Source: Firmicutes bacterium UBA1191
GTDB taxonomy: Bacteria; Bacillota; Clostridia; Peptostreptococcales; Anaerovoracaceae
NCBI GenBank assembly: GCA_002310095.1
Contig: DBYH01000026.1
Span: 1 to 22,098, forward strand
Reading direction: 5' to 3'
DNA length: 22,098 nucleotides
The notes under the pieces are model-generated. The model was not told where the DNA came from. It ran no database searches and was given only the letters and a program-made list of their open reading frames with translations. Below, piece by piece: positions 20,957 to 22,098 of this stretch. Made by a program: the position numbers and the translations under genes. Positions within the stretch are counted from its first letter, which is position 1; every line of letters starts with the position of its first letter.

Positions 20957-22098
20957 ATGAAAAAGACTGTAATTATCATAGTCAACGTAGTCATCATGGC
21001 TGCCATAATGATCTTTGTTGTTCTCTACTCAGGATCTGAAAGTAAAGATTCACATCAGAGGCAGATAGAACACTTTGTAGATACAACGGTTTCCATGGAG
21101 CACATGACAGAGAATTATCTGGAAAGCGAGCAGAGAATCTGCGATATATGGGCGCACTATATCAACAACAAGAACATGACAATGGAAGAGGCTGCCGAAT
21201 ATATCCGTGATTCGCATGTGCATAATAACACCTCTGCTCATCTGATTTCGTCTGACACACTGACAGGACTATCTACGCGTCCGAAACAGGGTACGGACGA
21301 TAATTATGCTGTTTCCTATAAAAAAGTAGATCTCCTGGAGGACACAAACTGGATCAACGAAATCGGAAAGTCGGTCAACATAACACGTGCTTATACCAAC
21401 CCGGTGAATGGTGAGCAATCGCTGGCTTTCTGTAACATTGTTAAGCTGCGTGATCCGGGAAGCGCAAAGGGCAGGACTGCGGTTCTGCTGCGCGTCATCC
21501 CTATATCGATACTGGAACAGAAATGGGTCTTTCCGCAGACAGAACTGGCGAATGCGGAAATCTCCATGATCGATGCCAACGGTGACTATATCCTTAAGGG
21601 AGACAGTTTTAAGAATTCCAGCTTCTTTGAGTTTTACAAATCATATAATTCAACGAATCCTGAATCATCGCACGAATTGTTCAATAAGATCACTTCATCG
21701 ACAGGTTCTGTTTCGATGATCAACTCGCATAAACAGGAGTGCATACTTGCTTATACACCAGTCTCGGCTTCTGCCGGCTGGACAATGCTGGGTCTCGTGC
21801 CGGCGAAGGATCTCGATGTGGAGACTCAAAACTGGCTGCTGATTGGAGTAGTTTCTCTTGGTTTGCTGATTTTGTTCCTCTTTGACCTGCTCAGCATACT
21901 CTACTTTAACAGGCGGCTTCAGATTGCGGCTAAAGAAGCTGCGGCTGCAAACCAGGCAAAGACAGATTTCCTCTCCACCATGTCTCATGACATCCGCACG
22001 CCTATGAATGCCATTATAGGTCTTACGACGATCGCTGAGAAGAATCTCGGAGATGTGGAATCGACAGGGGAAAGCCTGCGGAAAATCAGTCTTGCCAG
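20957..22098 (+). CDS. Third sensor histidine kinase (probably hybrid), extracytoplasmic sensor, 3' end outside window
   Basis: The 380 visible residues show a first membrane helix (4-23, VIIIVNVVIMAAIMIFVVLY), an extracytoplasmic sensor region of about 270 residues (25-290, with ISMIDANGDYILKGDS and ILAYTPVSASAGWTMLGLVP near its end, typical of dCache/PAS-like periplasmic sensors), a second helix (293-316) and the start of HisKA with STMSHDIRTPMNAIIGLTTI (His344). The gene runs off the window; by analogy with its neighbours and by the HDIRTPMN style it probably continues into ATPase and REC domains. GAGGAAG lies about 10 bases before the ATG. It starts 45 bases after the second kinase, so they are probably co-transcribed. 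Confidence 0.88.
   Translation, partial: MKKTVIIIVNVVIMAAIMIFVVLYSGSESKDSHQRQIEHFVDTTVSMEHMTENYLESEQRICDIWAHYINNKNMTMEEAAEYIRDSHVHNNTSAHLISSDTLTGLSTRPKQGTDDNYAVSYKKVDLLEDTNWINEIGKSVNITRAYTNPVNGEQSLAFCNIVKLRDPGSAKGRTAVLLRVIPISILEQKWVFPQTELANAEISMIDANGDYILKGDSFKNSSFFEFYKSYNSTNPESSHELFNKITSSTGSVSMINSHKQECILAYTPVSASAGWTMLGLVPAKDLDVETQNWLLIGVVSLGLLILFLFDLLSILYFNRRLQIAAKEAAAANQAKTDFLSTMSHDIRTPMNAIIGLTTIAEKNLGDVESTGESLRKISLA

Overview
The window looks like chromosomal DNA from an anaerobic, probably gut-associated Clostridia (Lachnospiraceae or a close relative). The grounds are the style of the sensor kinases (MSHEIRTPMNAIIGL-type HisKA), BspA-like LRR and MBG-rich surface proteins with a lysine-rich C-terminus, strong AGGAGG ribosome binding sites and moderate GC. 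The taxonomic call is inference from protein style. Every gene I can support lies on the + strand.

Layout. (1) 1-2293: the end of a tightly overlapping three-gene operon: a four-helix membrane protein that enters from outside the window, a DUF6765-type protein with a putative zinc-hydrolase motif, and an HdeD/DUF308-like membrane protein. It ends in an intrinsic terminator embedded in a mini-ORF. (2) 2497-3670: ridA and a phzF-family gene. (3) 4093-10567: three large secreted surface proteins: LRR plus beta-helix plus Ig-like; beta-helix plus MBG plus FN3 plus Big2; and DUF6273 plus Ig-like. (4) 10761-13270: a GNAT acetyltransferase, a frameshifted second GNAT, a truncated Bcr/CflA-type exporter joined to an unrelated C-terminal scrap, and a NimA-like flavin-fold protein. 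(5) 13923-15692: a second BspA-like LRR surface protein. (6) 16076 to the end: three consecutive hybrid sensor kinases with three different sensor modules; the last is cut by the window edge.

The most unusual feature is a dispersed, directly repeated intergenic cassette of about 300 bp (three full copies at 11484, 13315 and 15718; a 3' half at 2355 and a 5' half near 3744). Each full copy carries a conserved 5' block that can pair with a downstream block, a terminator-like hairpin, a ribosome binding site with a small basic ORF ending in REYERGKEPGRY...GSF, and a second terminator inside that ORF. In three of the four copies that carry the 3' end, the T-tract of that terminator abuts the promoter of the next gene. 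The gene blocks of the window sit between copies, as if the cassette were an insulator or recombination boundary in a plastic region. The two LRR genes also share a homologous promoter and 5' leader with alternative hairpins.

Working model (inference): the surface proteins form an exported adhesin/nutrient-binding set with a common lysine-rich wall-associating C-terminus. The kinases provide sensing. The GNAT, Nim and exporter remnants are a decaying detoxification or resistance block.
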